NCBI GenBank assembly: GCA_018873225.1
Contig: JAEILZ010000001.1
Coordinates: 8,060,001-8,124,000, forward strand
DNA: 64,000 bases
Source of the DNA: [Phialemoniopsis] sp. UDSM-2020
Lineage: Eukaryota > Ascomycota > Sordariomycetes > Thyridiales > Thyridiaceae
Reading direction: 5' to 3'
How positions within the stretch are numbered: position 1 is the first letter of the stretch; the number at the start of each line of letters is the position of its first letter. Shown one piece after another: positions 1-9,814 of this stretch. The translations under genes were made by a program, and so were the position numbers. The notes beneath the pieces were generated by a model that did not search any database, was not told the origin of the DNA, and worked only from the letters and a program-made list of their open reading frames with translations.

Positions 1-2
1 CG

Positions 3-176
3 TGGGGCTACGTCACGGAGCCCGGCCCGGCGTTCGCCGTCATGACCGTCGTCGACGGCAAGGAGCTCGCCTGGTTCGGCGTGTCCGACGTCAACGGCCA
101 GGAGGTCACGCCGTCGAACCCCTTCGGCTCGGGACAGTACGGGAACATTGGCCCGCAGCAGGTTTACACCTACTAG
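3..176 (+). CDS. C-terminal end of an unidentified protein (5' cut by window)
   Basis: The frame is open from the window edge to a TAG at 174-176 and encodes the last 57 residues of a protein. The stretch has alternating hydrophobic and charged residues (VMTVVDGKELAWFGVSDVNG), like a beta-strand-rich C-terminal domain. It ends in a Gly/Pro/Gln/Tyr-rich tail. Third positions are strongly G/C, as in the clear genes of this window. I do not recognise the family; an extracellular hydrolase or phosphatase C-terminus is possible but unsupported. The other long frame over this stretch gives an arginine-rich, low-quality peptide. Confidence 0.55.
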   Translation, partial: WGYVTEPGPAFAVMTVVDGKELAWFGVSDVNGQEVTPSNPFGSGQYGNIGPQQVYTY

Positions 177-377
177 AGCTAGGATGTTGCACGTATTGAT
201 GAAGGAAACGATGACATTTGTAGAATAGTTATTAGACATAGAGATACCAGACATATAATGTAATGACATGAACATCAAGACTTGATCTAACTAACTTCAA
301 CGACAGTGTGATTTCATTCGACACTAGGAATGCAATGGTCTATTCTATCTATCAAGTTCTGCAATACATTCCAACCC

Positions 378-2135
378 TTACTGATTGTCATAGACCCAGA
401 CCGCCGCTTCAAAAGGTCTTAATATCCAGTCATCGCCTATCGGGTCCTCACGAGAGCTTATAGATAAGAAAAGCGTCTTCTTCTTAATCGACAGCGGCAG
501 AGTCAGTTTCTGCTCCTTGTCAGAGAAGTTGATAGCCACTAAAGCCCCGCGGCTCGAGCCCTTCTTCACATAGACATAAACGCTCTTGTCTTGGTCTTGC
601 ACCGGCTCGTAGATACCGTGAATGAAAAGATCGCTGTGCTCCTTGCGCACGCGAAGTACACGCTTCCAGAAGGACAGTACCGAGTTCTTGTCACCAATCT
701 GGCGCTCAGCATTGACAGTCTCGTAGTTGTCGTTGACCCTCATCCAGGGCTTGCTGCCATCGCTGCTGAAACCTGCGTTAGGGCTCGCGTCCCAGCTAAA
801 GGGGATGCGGGAGTGGTCCCGAGCCAGATGTTGCAGGCCGCGCATGGCGTTGGCCAGGACTGTCGGGTCGCCGCCAGAAGCTTCCTTCTTGCCGTTGTAG
901 AAGTTGATGCTGGCGACGTCCTTGTATTCTTCGATGGGCCATGATGCTGGCGCGTTGACCATCCCGATCTCCTGGCCCTGGTAAATGAACAGCGTGCCCG
1001 ACAACGTAGCGCAGAGCACGGCCAGCATCTTGGCGCTGCGCACGCGGTTCTCTTCAGTGGCATCGTTACCCCAGCGCGACACCGATCGTGATTGGTCGTG
1101 GTTCTCGAGGAAGACCGTGACCCAGCCGTCCGAGTCACGGAGAAGGTCTTGGGTATTGGCAACAGCGGCAGTGAGGTCCGGCAGCGTCCAGTTCTCACCG
1201 GGGACGACATCGCAGCTGTTCGCCAGGCCCTTGCCCTGGCCTACCATGACGACGTCGAACTGAAACACCATGTTGAGCTGCTTGGCAGCAGCAGAGACGT
1301 ACCGCAGCAGGTGGTCGCGCTCGTGCGTGGCAGGCAGCTCGCCGACCGTCATCGTAGCGCCGTACTGCGAGAGCACGTCATGCATCTCGCCGAGGTACTC
1401 GCCCATGCGCGGGCCATTGCAGATGAGATCGAGGTCGATCTGATACGGGGAGCCCTTGACGGTCACGGGCGCATCCGGCAGGCCCGGCGCCTTGCTGTAC
1501 ATGTTGACGACGTCGATACGGAAGCCGTCGACGCCCTTGCGCAGCCAGTAGTGCATGGACGACTTGTAGATGGCGGCACGGGCCTCGGCGTTCTCCCAGT
1601 TGAGGTCCGGCTGCTCAGGGCAGAAGAGGTGCAGGTAGTACTCCTGTGTCTGCTCATCCCACTGCCAGGCGCTGCCGCCGAAAAAGCTGCCCCAGTTATT
1701 GGGCGGCTGGCGGTTGCCCTGCGCGTCGAAGCGGGCCGGGCGCCAGATGTACCAGTCGCGCTTGGGGTTTGCCCTGGACGAGCGCGATTCTTTGAACCAA
1801 GCGTGCTCGTCAGAGGTGTGGTTGATGACGAGGTCGAGCAGGACCCTCATGCCGCGCTCGTGGCAGGCGGCGATGATGCGCTCCATGTCCTCGACGGTGC
1901 CGTAGGGCGGGTAGACGCTCTCAAAGTCGGAGATGTCGTAGCCCATGTCGTGCTGGGGGCTGTCGTACATGGGGCAGATCCAGATGACATCGGCGCCGAG
2001 GGCCTTGATGTAGTCGATCTTGGAGAGGATGCCCGGGAGATCGCCGATGCCGTCGCCATTGGAGTCCTTGAAGCTGGCGGGGTAGATCTGGTAGATGGTG
2101 GCATTCTTCCACCAGGGATGTGTTGCGACCGTCAT
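378..2135 (-). CDS. GH13 alpha-glucosidase (maltase / oligo-1,6-glucosidase type)
   Basis: Intronless, 585 aa, the usual length of fungal intracellular GH13 alpha-glucosidases, with no signal peptide. It should hydrolyse terminal alpha-linked glucose from maltose or isomaltose taken up by a permease. All four GH13 regions are visible: DLVINH at 101-106, GFRIDVVN with nucleophile D208, VGELP with acid/base E266, and ENHDQ with D347. The N-terminus WWKNATIYQIYPASFKDSNGDG is typical of the subfamily. The residue after the nucleophile is Val (V209). In yeast enzymes Val here goes with isomaltase activity and Thr with maltase activity, so alpha-1,6 activity is plausible. It is divergent from the sugar permease at 2789 and near a Zn2Cys6 regulator, as in Aspergillus MAL clusters. 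Confidence 0.95.
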   Translation of the reverse strand: MTVATHPWWKNATIYQIYPASFKDSNGDGIGDLPGILSKIDYIKALGADVIWICPMYDSPQHDMGYDISDFESVYPPYGTVEDMERIIAACHERGMRVLLDLVINHTSDEHAWFKESRSSRANPKRDWYIWRPARFDAQGNRQPPNNWGSFFGGSAWQWDEQTQEYYLHLFCPEQPDLNWENAEARAAIYKSSMHYWLRKGVDGFRIDVVNMYSKAPGLPDAPVTVKGSPYQIDLDLICNGPRMGEYLGEMHDVLSQYGATMTVGELPATHERDHLLRYVSAAAKQLNMVFQFDVVMVGQGKGLANSCDVVPGENWTLPDLTAAVANTQDLLRDSDGWVTVFLENHDQSRSVSRWGNDATEENRVRSAKMLAVLCATLSGTLFIYQGQEIGMVNAPASWPIEEYKDVASINFYNGKKEASGGDPTVLANAMRGLQHLARDHSRIPFSWDASPNAGFSSDGSKPWMRVNDNYETVNAERQIGDKNSVLSFWKRVLRVRKEHSDLFIHGIYEPVQDQDKSVYVYVKKGSSRGALVAINFSDKEQKLTLPLSIKKKTLFLSISSREDPIGDDWILRPFEAAVWVYDNQ

Positions 2136-2788
2136 GGTTGTAGGAGGAGATGAAGTGGCAACTGCAATGCGAGTGTAAAGGAGATTTCGGTCAGGGTTAA
2201 ACAGAAGGACTTAGAGACGACCTAATTCACAATGAGAAACAGGGGAAATCTTAGGGCTTGCTTCGTGAGCAAAGGTAAGCAACTCTCAAATTATATCCTG
2301 GATTCCCATCCATTCTCGGATATCTCGAGGCTCCCGAAGGAGAGGTTGATTTGTCAATTATACTCGTGCCAAGCTCCGCCCACGCGGTGCGTGGTTTAAT
2401 TGTGTCGGTCGATGCGTGTTCTAGTCTCTGTTTGGCTCCGGTCAGTCTGACTTGACGCAGCCACTAGCACAAGACAGTCATCTATCTCGGCCCGAGATGT
2501 GGGTTTCCCCAGGACTCTCACCTGACCGACGACCAGTCTCTGGGGAATGCGGGTGAAAACTTCACACAAGTCTGGAGAAAGTCAGAGGCCACGATGTATT
2601 ATTACTCGGAATTAAGGGGGCGCCGTCGGTTGTCCAGTGTCCTCTCAGGTTGTGCATATAAAGTCGACCCCTTTCCCTGCTTCTGCAGATCATTACCCTG
2701 AGTCTCATCTCCTAGAGCATCTTCATCCAAGACATAACTGCCAGCTCCCATCATCTTGTCTCTTCATTTCTCCAATTTGCTTTCTTTC
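2136..2788. promoter_or_regulatory. Bidirectional promoter between alpha-glucosidase and sugar permease
   Basis: This 653-bp gap separates two divergent genes. On the permease side it holds a TATAAA at 2657-2662. It also holds three CreA-type SYGGRG matches within 71 bp: CCCCAG (reverse CTGGGG) at 2507-2512, CTGGGG at 2540-2545 and CTGGAG at 2572-2577. A perfect inverted repeat lies at 2484-2498. The arrangement suits carbon-catabolite-repressed, sugar-induced control of both genes; that is inference from motif content. Confidence 0.6.
2484..2498. promoter_or_regulatory. Perfect 7-bp inverted repeat with CGG/CCG half-sites
   Basis: The sequence is ATCTCGG-C-CCGAGAT, two 7-bp arms around one base. 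CGG triplets facing CCG are the classic recognition unit of Zn2Cys6 dimers. The site sits mid-way between the divergent alpha-glucosidase and permease genes, about 300 bp upstream of the permease ATG. The obvious candidate ligand is the regulator at 5415-6893. No binding evidence is available from sequence alone. Confidence 0.45.
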
Positions 2789-4477
2789 ATGATGTCGACT
2801 GAGGTCCATCAATCACAGGATCCGGCCATTAGAGGCCAAGCCGGCCTGCATCTGGCAGAAAGCGTCCAGAACATGGATGATACCTCTCGTGATGCAGCAC
2901 GAGCTGCGTCCGTGGAGCACTCCATGTCTCTGAAGCAGGGTCTAAAGATCTACCCGCGCGCCATCTTCTGGTCCGTCATCATCTCAACTACCATCGTGAT
3001 GGAAGGCTTCGACAAGGTCCTCGTCCCGAGTCTGTTCGCATCGCCGGCCTTCGCAAAGACCTTTGGCCACATGCTCTCTGATGGCTCGTACCAGTTGACA
3101 GCCTCTTGGCAATCTGGTCTATCTCTTGCTTCCACCTGTGGCGAGATCATCGGACTCGGCTTCAATGGCATTCTCGCCGATCGTTTCGGCTACCGCAAAG
3201 TGATGATTGGAGCTCTGATACTCGTCACTTGCTTCATCTTCATCGTCTTCTTCGCCAAAAGCGCAGGTCAGCTCCTAGCAGGCCAAGTCCTGCTTGGAAT
3301 CCCCTGGGGTGTATTCCAGACCCTGCCCGTGACCTACGCCTCCGAAGTCTGCCCTGTGCCTCTCCGTGCGTACCTCACCACATATGTCAACCTTTGCTGG
3401 GTGTTTGGACAGCTCATTGCCTCTGGTGTACTGAGAGGCGTTCTGTCCCGGAGTGACGAGTGGAATTACCGGATCCCCTTTGCCCTTCAGTGGATCTGGC
3501 CCCTGCCCATCATCGTCGGCATGTTGCTCGCCCCGGAGTCGCCCTGGTGGCTAGTCCGCAAGGGCCGCCGTGATGACGCCCGGAAGTCTCTCCTTCGTCT
3601 TACATCTCCGGCTCGAGACCCCAACTTCGACCCCGACGCTATGCTCGCTCTGATTGAACGAACCAACGAGATCGAGAAGGAGATCACGGCCGGCACATCG
3701 TACCTGGATTGCTTCCGCGGTACCAACCTACGTCGAACCGAGATCGCCTGCGTTACATGGCTGGCACAGGTCTGGAGCGGTGTGGCACTGATGGGATACT
3801 CGACATACTTCTACAACTTGGCCGGTCTGTCGATCGACAACTCATTCACCCTGACCATGGCTCAGTATGCGATCGGCTTTGTCGGAACACTGTCTTCTTG
3901 GATCATGATGTTGCACTTTGGCCGCCGCACGCTGTACCTGGCCGGGCTCTCAATCATCTTCGTGCTGATGCTGGTGATTGGCAGCATCGGAGCGGCCGCC
4001 AAGGGAACGTCTGCAGGCTGGGCCGCCGGCAGCATGATCTTGGTCTTCACCATGGTCTACGACATGACTGTCGGGCCCGTGTGCTATTCGCTGGTCGCAG
4101 AGCTGACCTCGACGCGCCTGCGGGCCAAGACGGTGGTCCTCGCCCGCTGCACCTACAACGTCGGAGCCATCGTCGTCTACGTGCTCACTCCTTACATGCT
4201 CAACCCAACCGAGTGGGACTGGGGCGCCAAGACGGGCTTCTTCTGGGCGGGGGTTGTCCTGGTTAGCACCTGTTGGGTCTTCTTCCGGCTTCCGGAGCCC
4301 AAGGGCCGAACATACGGCGAGCTCGACGTGCTGTTTGAGCGCCGCGTTTCGGCTCGCCAGTTTGAGACTGCCGTGGTGGATGCGACAGAGATCGCCGGCG
4401 CCGACATTCTGAAGCATACCAAGATGGAAGAGCAGGCCGATGCAAGTGCTGTGGGGATCGAGAAAGTCCGAGGATGA
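2789..4477 (+). CDS. MFS sugar transporter, maltose permease type
   Basis: Intronless, 562 aa from the ATG at 2789; a second ATG follows directly. The frame opens further upstream only through a TTG. It looks like a fungal sugar/H+ symporter of the alpha-glucoside (MAL) branch: hydrophilic N-terminus of about 50 residues, twelve predicted membrane helices, and PESPWWLVRKGR before the central cytoplasmic loop. Further marks are a GRR signature after TM8 and PEPKGRTYGELD after TM12, matching the PETKGRT motif. It should import the disaccharide that the divergently transcribed glucosidase cleaves. Substrate within the alpha-glucosides cannot be read from sequence. Confidence 0.92.
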   Translation: MMSTEVHQSQDPAIRGQAGLHLAESVQNMDDTSRDAARAASVEHSMSLKQGLKIYPRAIFWSVIISTTIVMEGFDKVLVPSLFASPAFAKTFGHMLSDGSYQLTASWQSGLSLASTCGEIIGLGFNGILADRFGYRKVMIGALILVTCFIFIVFFAKSAGQLLAGQVLLGIPWGVFQTLPVTYASEVCPVPLRAYLTTYVNLCWVFGQLIASGVLRGVLSRSDEWNYRIPFALQWIWPLPIIVGMLLAPESPWWLVRKGRRDDARKSLLRLTSPARDPNFDPDAMLALIERTNEIEKEITAGTSYLDCFRGTNLRRTEIACVTWLAQVWSGVALMGYSTYFYNLAGLSIDNSFTLTMAQYAIGFVGTLSSWIMMLHFGRRTLYLAGLSIIFVLMLVIGSIGAAAKGTSAGWAAGSMILVFTMVYDMTVGPVCYSLVAELTSTRLRAKTVVLARCTYNVGAIVVYVLTPYMLNPTEWDWGAKTGFFWAGVVLVSTCWVFFRLPEPKGRTYGELDVLFERRVSARQFETAVVDATEIAGADILKHTKMEEQADASAVGIEKVRG

Positions 4478-5414
4478 TCCTGCGGCGGATGGTGATCCGC
4501 CGCCCCGGGAACTTCAACGGTTCATGTTGTCGGTTTCGCATCGTACTACGAGAGCATTTTGTTGACTGGCACAAGAAGAGTGTGGCTTACAAACATATAG
4601 TTCGCTTTTCGTATCTTTACACGGTTCGGTATTGAGAAGTCAAGCAACACTTGTGATTTTCATTCTTTCACTTCGAGCTCAATATTCAAATACTATCTGG
4701 TCCTATCTGTCTGCCTGAGTACCGTCCTTCCTTCCGAGTCAGCACTTGTTGCAGATCAAGTTTGGTTAGGCGACTTGAAGGCTTGGTGTGCAGTGCTGTG
4801 CAAGTTCCGGCTTGTCGATCGTAAATCCTGTTTTGAAAGGGCCGCACCAAAATTACCAACTGGTCATAAATCAGATAAGACTTTTTGACAACTACAGGGT
4901 TTGATGAACCACCGACTACTTAGTAGTGCTCGCTCTCTCCCTGAGTGGCTTATTCAAGTCCTTTTGAGCCACCTTGCAAGCTCGCCAAGCCCATTTGCTG
5001 GGAAAGCGACTCCACATTCTCGCATGGCCATGCGGGGATTACCATCCACTTCTTTGCTTCTCCAACCCAAACCTTTTCCTTTCCTCTTCTTTATTCCGAC
5101 ATCGTCCATCCAGAAACCGGCCACTCAGCTTCCTGGTCTTGATCTACGTGTCGCTGTTGCCCTCGCCCCGGACCATTCCCGCGACCAGGGCCATCCTCTC
5201 TTGTACAGCTCGATCCACAGTGCCCTCTGTCTCTCTACGGCGTGGCCTCGAGCTGCTCGTCAGAAAGCGGAACCCCAGTCGACACCAAACTTCTACGGGC
5301 TAACCCTTAACATGAGTGTAACGCCTATGACCAGCGTCTCGCAGAACCTCTGGCAGAACATTCCGGCTCTTTTCAGCCAGCCGCTCCCCCCTGTCTGAAG
5401 AGCAGCGCGCGTGA
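4478..5414. other. Intergenic: permease 3' region and regulator 5' leader
   Basis: No convincing gene. The second half (about 5040-5130) is pyrimidine-rich, as in many fungal 5' leaders. A 165-codon frame at 4901-5398 lacks family features and is treated as chance or upstream-ORF sequence. Confidence 0.5.
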
Positions 5415-6893
5415 ATGGCCAGCCCCGAATCCGCACCTCGCCGCGCCCCTCGCGCGTGCGAAGCCTGCAAGCGACGCAAGGTCCGTTGCGACAGCCAGCC
5501 GCGCTGCCAGCAGTGCAAGCGCCATGATCTGCAGTGCGTCTACCGGTCCGAGCCCGTCGTCGCGCGCGGCCGCTCCCGCATCGGAGCCGCCGAGCGCGGT
5601 GCCCTCATCGCCCAATACCGGAACGAAGCGAACCAGAAGCACCGTTCCACCACCTTCCTATCCCTCTCGCCTCCCGTCATCCCTACATTCTCCTCTCCAC
5701 TATCTGGGATCTATACTCCTCTAGATCCGGCCTTTCTGTACTCCATGCTGCCCCTGTATGCGGCGCGCGTGTACCCCATCAGCCCTGTCATGAGTGAGGC
5801 GGAGATGGTTGTCTACATTCAGTGCATGCACGAAAGCAACGAAGCCGCCATGCTAGTCTACTCGTTCGCCGGCGTCGTCACGGCTCTAGCGAATAACACC
5901 CCCAATGATCCGGCCACCGGCGGCATCACCCTGCAGCTCGACGAGATGGTTGCGCGAGCCCTGCAGCACTACGAGCCTATGCGCGTCGCCTCGCCGCCCA
6001 GCGTCCCGCGCATAGTCGCCTGCCTCTTCCTCGAGATGATCCTGCTGAGCCTGCGCCGCATCCCGCTCGCCTTCTTCTACCTGCGCGAGGCCATCGCCCT
6101 CGTGCAAATGCTGCAGCCCGCCCTCGAGGCGCCCGAGAGCCACATGGACCCGCCGGAGCGCGCGCGCCGGCAGCGTCTGTACTGGCAGTGCTTCATCCAC
6201 GAGCGGTACCTCGCCCTCGTCGCCTCGATGCCCATCTGCCTCGACCCCCTGCCCACGCTGCCCGACGCCGACCCGACCATCTCGGGCGTCGTCGAGCAAG
6301 GGTGGAACCACATCATCCAGACGTTCCAGCTGGTGGACCGCGAGTTCGTCGACTGCTGGACGGGGGACCGGTCGCGCGTGACGGCGGCGTGGGTGCAGCG
6401 CAAGCACGACGAGCTCGCCGACGACTGGTGGCACCTCGAGGTCGAGCTGCTCCCCACGACGCAGCAGGCCGACCTCGTCGTCACGCGGCAGTGGCTGCGC
6501 ATGCTGACGTGGCAGATGGCCATCTCCAACTTTTTGACGACCTCGGACACGGCCTCGACGGGCGCCCTGTCGCTGGCCATGCCGGTGCGCCTGTCGGGTG
6601 AGCTGCGGCGCTTCCTGGCGCGCGTCTCGCTCGAGGACGTCGCCATCCACGGGTGGGGCTTCGCCGAGAAGCTGTTCGAGATCACAAACACCATCGCCGA
6701 CGTCGTCGTGCACCTGCCGCCGCCCGTCGACGACCTCGCCGAGACGAGCCGCCGGATCGACGACGTGCTCTACGCCAAGGATTTCCTCTTTGCGCTGCCG
6801 CAGGTCAATGCCATTCACAAGCAGATGCTGGAGGAGAAGCTCTGCCAGATCAAGCGCCTCTACGGCAATCATTTCGAACTATTGCGGTTTTGA
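5415..6893 (+). CDS. Zn2Cys6 transcription factor of the MAL-like cluster
   Basis: Single exon, 492 aa. An N-terminal binuclear zinc cluster has cysteines at 15, 18, 25, 31, 34 and 41 with spacing C-x2-C-x6-C-x5-C-x2-C-x6-C, and basic KRRK between the second and third. The remaining ~400 residues resemble the fungal-specific regulatory domain, including helices such as the ARRQRLYWQCFIHERYLAL segment. It lies directly downstream of the sugar permease and alpha-glucosidase. This order matches Aspergillus MAL clusters, where a Zn2Cys6 activator (MalR/AmyR type) induces permease and glucosidase on maltose. Role as local activator is inferred from context. The ATG was chosen because the zinc cluster follows within 15 residues. 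Confidence 0.9.
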   Translation: MASPESAPRRAPRACEACKRRKVRCDSQPRCQQCKRHDLQCVYRSEPVVARGRSRIGAAERGALIAQYRNEANQKHRSTTFLSLSPPVIPTFSSPLSGIYTPLDPAFLYSMLPLYAARVYPISPVMSEAEMVVYIQCMHESNEAAMLVYSFAGVVTALANNTPNDPATGGITLQLDEMVARALQHYEPMRVASPPSVPRIVACLFLEMILLSLRRIPLAFFYLREAIALVQMLQPALEAPESHMDPPERARRQRLYWQCFIHERYLALVASMPICLDPLPTLPDADPTISGVVEQGWNHIIQTFQLVDREFVDCWTGDRSRVTAAWVQRKHDELADDWWHLEVELLPTTQQADLVVTRQWLRMLTWQMAISNFLTTSDTASTGALSLAMPVRLSGELRRFLARVSLEDVAIHGWGFAEKLFEITNTIADVVVHLPPPVDDLAETSRRIDDVLYAKDFLFALPQVNAIHKQMLEEKLCQIKRLYGNHFELLRF

Positions 6894-7610
6894 TTTTTCA
6901 AGAATACACTCTTTAGACCTTTGCCTCTGTCATGTCCCTTTACAGACCAACTAATCTACACTCTCTTAAGTCGCCCAGTTAATTTGATACACTCATTGGT
7001 TCTATTTTAATTTTACTACATGTTCAACGCGTGTGAGCCCACCAACCTTGCCAATGCCTCATTCAGGACTTGGAGCATCGTGAAAACCCTCGACTTTTTC
7101 AGGGCCCTTCGACCGGGTATGATGGCACGAATCATGATGTTATGCAGGGTAGTGGGGTAAGAACAGGGGTTCATCCCAGTTGTCGATCACGCCAGCGCCT
7201 TGAAGCAGTCTAGCGCTACGGTCTTCGATACGGTCCCAGCTATGAATCATCCTTCATCATCATGAACTCACGAGCCCATCCATGTGAACTGTTCGATTCC
7301 TTTGTCAAGATTTGTAGACTTGGCCTTAGACTTATCGTTTTCAGTGATACCTGTCCCTGACAAGGCGAAGACCCCTAGCGGAAGGTTGGCCCAGACTTTG
7401 GACAACGGCTTGTCTTCGCTTGTAAACCACCTGTGAAACCCCGACCGAGAAGTGTTAAGGGTTTAAAGGACATTCACCGTAAGTCAGTACTATTCTCTAT
7501 TTATCAAGGCGTCTATATTGTGTAAACCCGAAGGATTTTCAAAACGCCCAGCCGACTCGTCATATAAAGATCAAAGTTGGTTAACGTTGTCGAAGCTCCA
7601 ACGTCCCCCG
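6894..7610. other. Intergenic between convergent regulator and P450 genes
   Basis: This is the 3' flank of two convergent genes. I see no open frame with family features, no tRNA and no repeat. Confidence 0.5.
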
Positions 7611-9288
7611 TTATTCACGACGATGCCACCGGATGACCGCAGGATTCATCGGTCTCGAAAACATGGACTGGGAACATTGTCAGCATATACACTGCGGGAC
7701 CCACACGAGAAATGGGGAGGACATACCGAGTAATCTGTGGCCGGGATGTCCGCCTTAGGATCCACCTGCTCGATCTTGAGTAGGCGCACAAAAGTTGCCA
7801 GGATCGCGCCGAGCTGCACGTAGGCGTACTTCTCGCCGACGCACCGGTGCCGCCCCGCCCCGAACGGCAGGTACGGACTGTTGGCCGACTTGGACATGAC
7901 GCCGAATCCGTAGTTGACCGTCGGCCCGGAGCCGACGTCCTCGTCCTCGGCGGCCTGCGCGGCGGCGGCGTCCCACCGGTGCGGGTCCCACTCCATCGGC
8001 CGGGGGAAGACCTCCTCGCTGCGCGCCATGAAGCCCGGCGACGAGAGCAGGATCTGGCCCCGCGGCACGACCCACTGCGTGTCCGGCACGGGCATCGGCG
8101 CCGTGACGGCGCGCAGGATCGAGTGGATCGGGCTGTGCAGGCGCAGCGTCTCCTTGATGACCTGCTTGCTGAGCGTCAGCCTCTCGAGCCCCTCGAGCGT
8201 CAGCGGCGCTCCCGGGCCCAGGACGTCGAGCTGCTCGCGCCACAGCTCCTCGGCGAGCCCGGGCCGGTGCGCGAGGTTGAGCAGCACCCAGGCGCCGCTG
8301 GCAGCCGTGTTGTGCTGGCCGCCCATGAGCATGGCGATCATGAGGCGCGCGACGTGCAGGTCCGGGATCGTCGTGCCGTCCTTGTACCGCGCGTCCATGA
8401 GCGCGCCGATCATGTCGGCCTCGTCCTGCATCCCCTCCGCGCCGCGCGCGCGCCGCTCGCGGATGATGTCCGAGTACAGGTCCTCCATGGTTTGGCGGGC
8501 GTGGTCGCGGCGGCGGTTCTGCGGCAGGGGCAGCCAGGGCATGACGAAGTTGATGGGCTGGAAGCCGTCGTCGAGGTGCCGGTAGAGCGTGGCGAAGGTG
8601 TCGTCGAACTTGGAGCGCACCTCGTTGCCCTGCAGGGAGACGGCGGCCGTGTAGATGGTCACCTCGGCGAGGACCTCGGTGATGTTGCAGATGCCGGAGC
8701 GGCCCTTGAAGTTGGGCGAGGTGCGCACGTAGTCCTCGACCTCCTTGACGAACTTGGGGATGTAGGAGCGCAGTGCTTCGGTCGTGAAGACCTCCTTGAC
8801 GAGCTGTAGTGGTGGGTAAGTACATGGTGTCAAGTGGGCGAGATGCAGGACAGGGGAAGACGCACCCTCTTCTGGTCCATCAACTTCTCGTTCGGGCACG
8901 CGTAGATCACGCCATCGCCAAAGACGGGCGTCGTGAGCTTTCCGTAGATGTCTTCGGCGTTGAGCTCCGAATGCTTGCCGTTCAAGATGAAGTTATTGCC
9001 CTTCGCGCCGAGAAAGACGGTGTGAGGCTTGCCCAGCAGCACAAACGTAAAGCAGTCGCCGTGCTTGGCCCGGCACTCGGCAAAAAACTTGTACGGGTCC
9101 ATGCCATATTGCACTGTGCTTCCGATCCAAGGAAAGACGTGGAAGACGACGGGCGGTCGTCTCCGATCCGGGAACCACAGCTGCGAGACCACATTCTGAA
9201 CGATGGCGAGGACGATGATGAGAGCTATCGTCAGTGGTATCGATGTCGAGAGCGGAAGGCCGCGGTACGCTCCGTAAAGAGTAGACAT
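7611..9288 (-). CDS. CYP51-type cytochrome P450 (sterol 14-alpha-demethylase family)
   Basis: Exons on the minus strand are 9288-8866, 8803-7727 and 7667-7611 (518 aa, normal CYP51 length). Introns are 62 and 59 nt; the second is needed to recover the conserved C-terminus ending [17 protein letters not shown]. An N-terminal membrane anchor spans about residues 17-35. Landmarks: the LTTPVFG stretch of the B-C loop, I-helix at 300-312, ExxR at E359-R362, PHRW, and heme loop [11 protein letters not shown] with C462. Canonical CYP51 enzymes remove the 14-alpha-methyl of eburicol/lanosterol in the ER. The usual I-helix Thr after GQH is Asn here (N306). This may be a diverged paralogue rather than the housekeeping enzyme. 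It lies 527 bp downstream of a terpene synthase on the same strand. Confidence 0.93.
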
Positions 9289-9814
9289 TGTGTAGTGGAC
9301 CGACCGACACCCGGTGCAGTGCTGTCCAACGGCATAGAACGCCCGTGGACGAAGGAGGAAGCTGAAATATTTTAAGGTTAAATCGTGCAGATCTCGAGCC
9401 TTTTCTGGTCTGACGTAGTCGACATAAAATCTCACCACCCGCAACACTGGCACCAACCGCTAGACCAAACCGTGATTAGCGCTTGCATTTACCCTCGTTT
9501 CCATTGGACACTGCATGGACCGACCCCTGGAATGCAAGTACGCGAGCCGCGCGCACCGAGCCGTCAGCACTAAATCCTTGCTCATTAAAGCCATGGGTGT
9601 CACACCACCTGCTTCCAGCGGTGTGTATTCGTGTTCGGGTTCAGACTCGTAACATGTTTCACAGAAGGGAACTGACGGCGAGCTTTATAGAGAAGTTATT
9701 GATTGTGGCTAATGCGGAGAACGTCACAGATTAACACCTAAAAGGAACACAGATCGACCTTGTTTGTCTAGCTCTTAGTTCTGGTACTTTGATTGAAGCG
9801 ACCGCCGAGGGACT
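9289..9814. promoter_or_regulatory. Promoter region of the CYP51-type gene
   Basis: The 526 bp between the terpene synthase stop and the P450 ATG have no credible gene. An in-frame upstream extension of the P450 ORF exists to 9456, but it lacks family features and the membrane anchor follows the ATG at 9288. I did not see the sterol-response element TCGTATA. Confidence 0.45.

Noticed and set aside
1092..2153. 353-codon frame opposite the alpha-glucosidase, and similar long antisense frames at 5886-6872, 7847-8809, 14982-15830 and 18562-19137
   Set aside because: They mirror clear genes with GC-rich third positions, which suppresses stops on the opposite strand. Their translations have no family features.
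4901..5398. 165-codon frame before the first Zn2Cys6 gene
   Set aside because: Pyrimidine-rich leader sequence translated by chance; no domain features.
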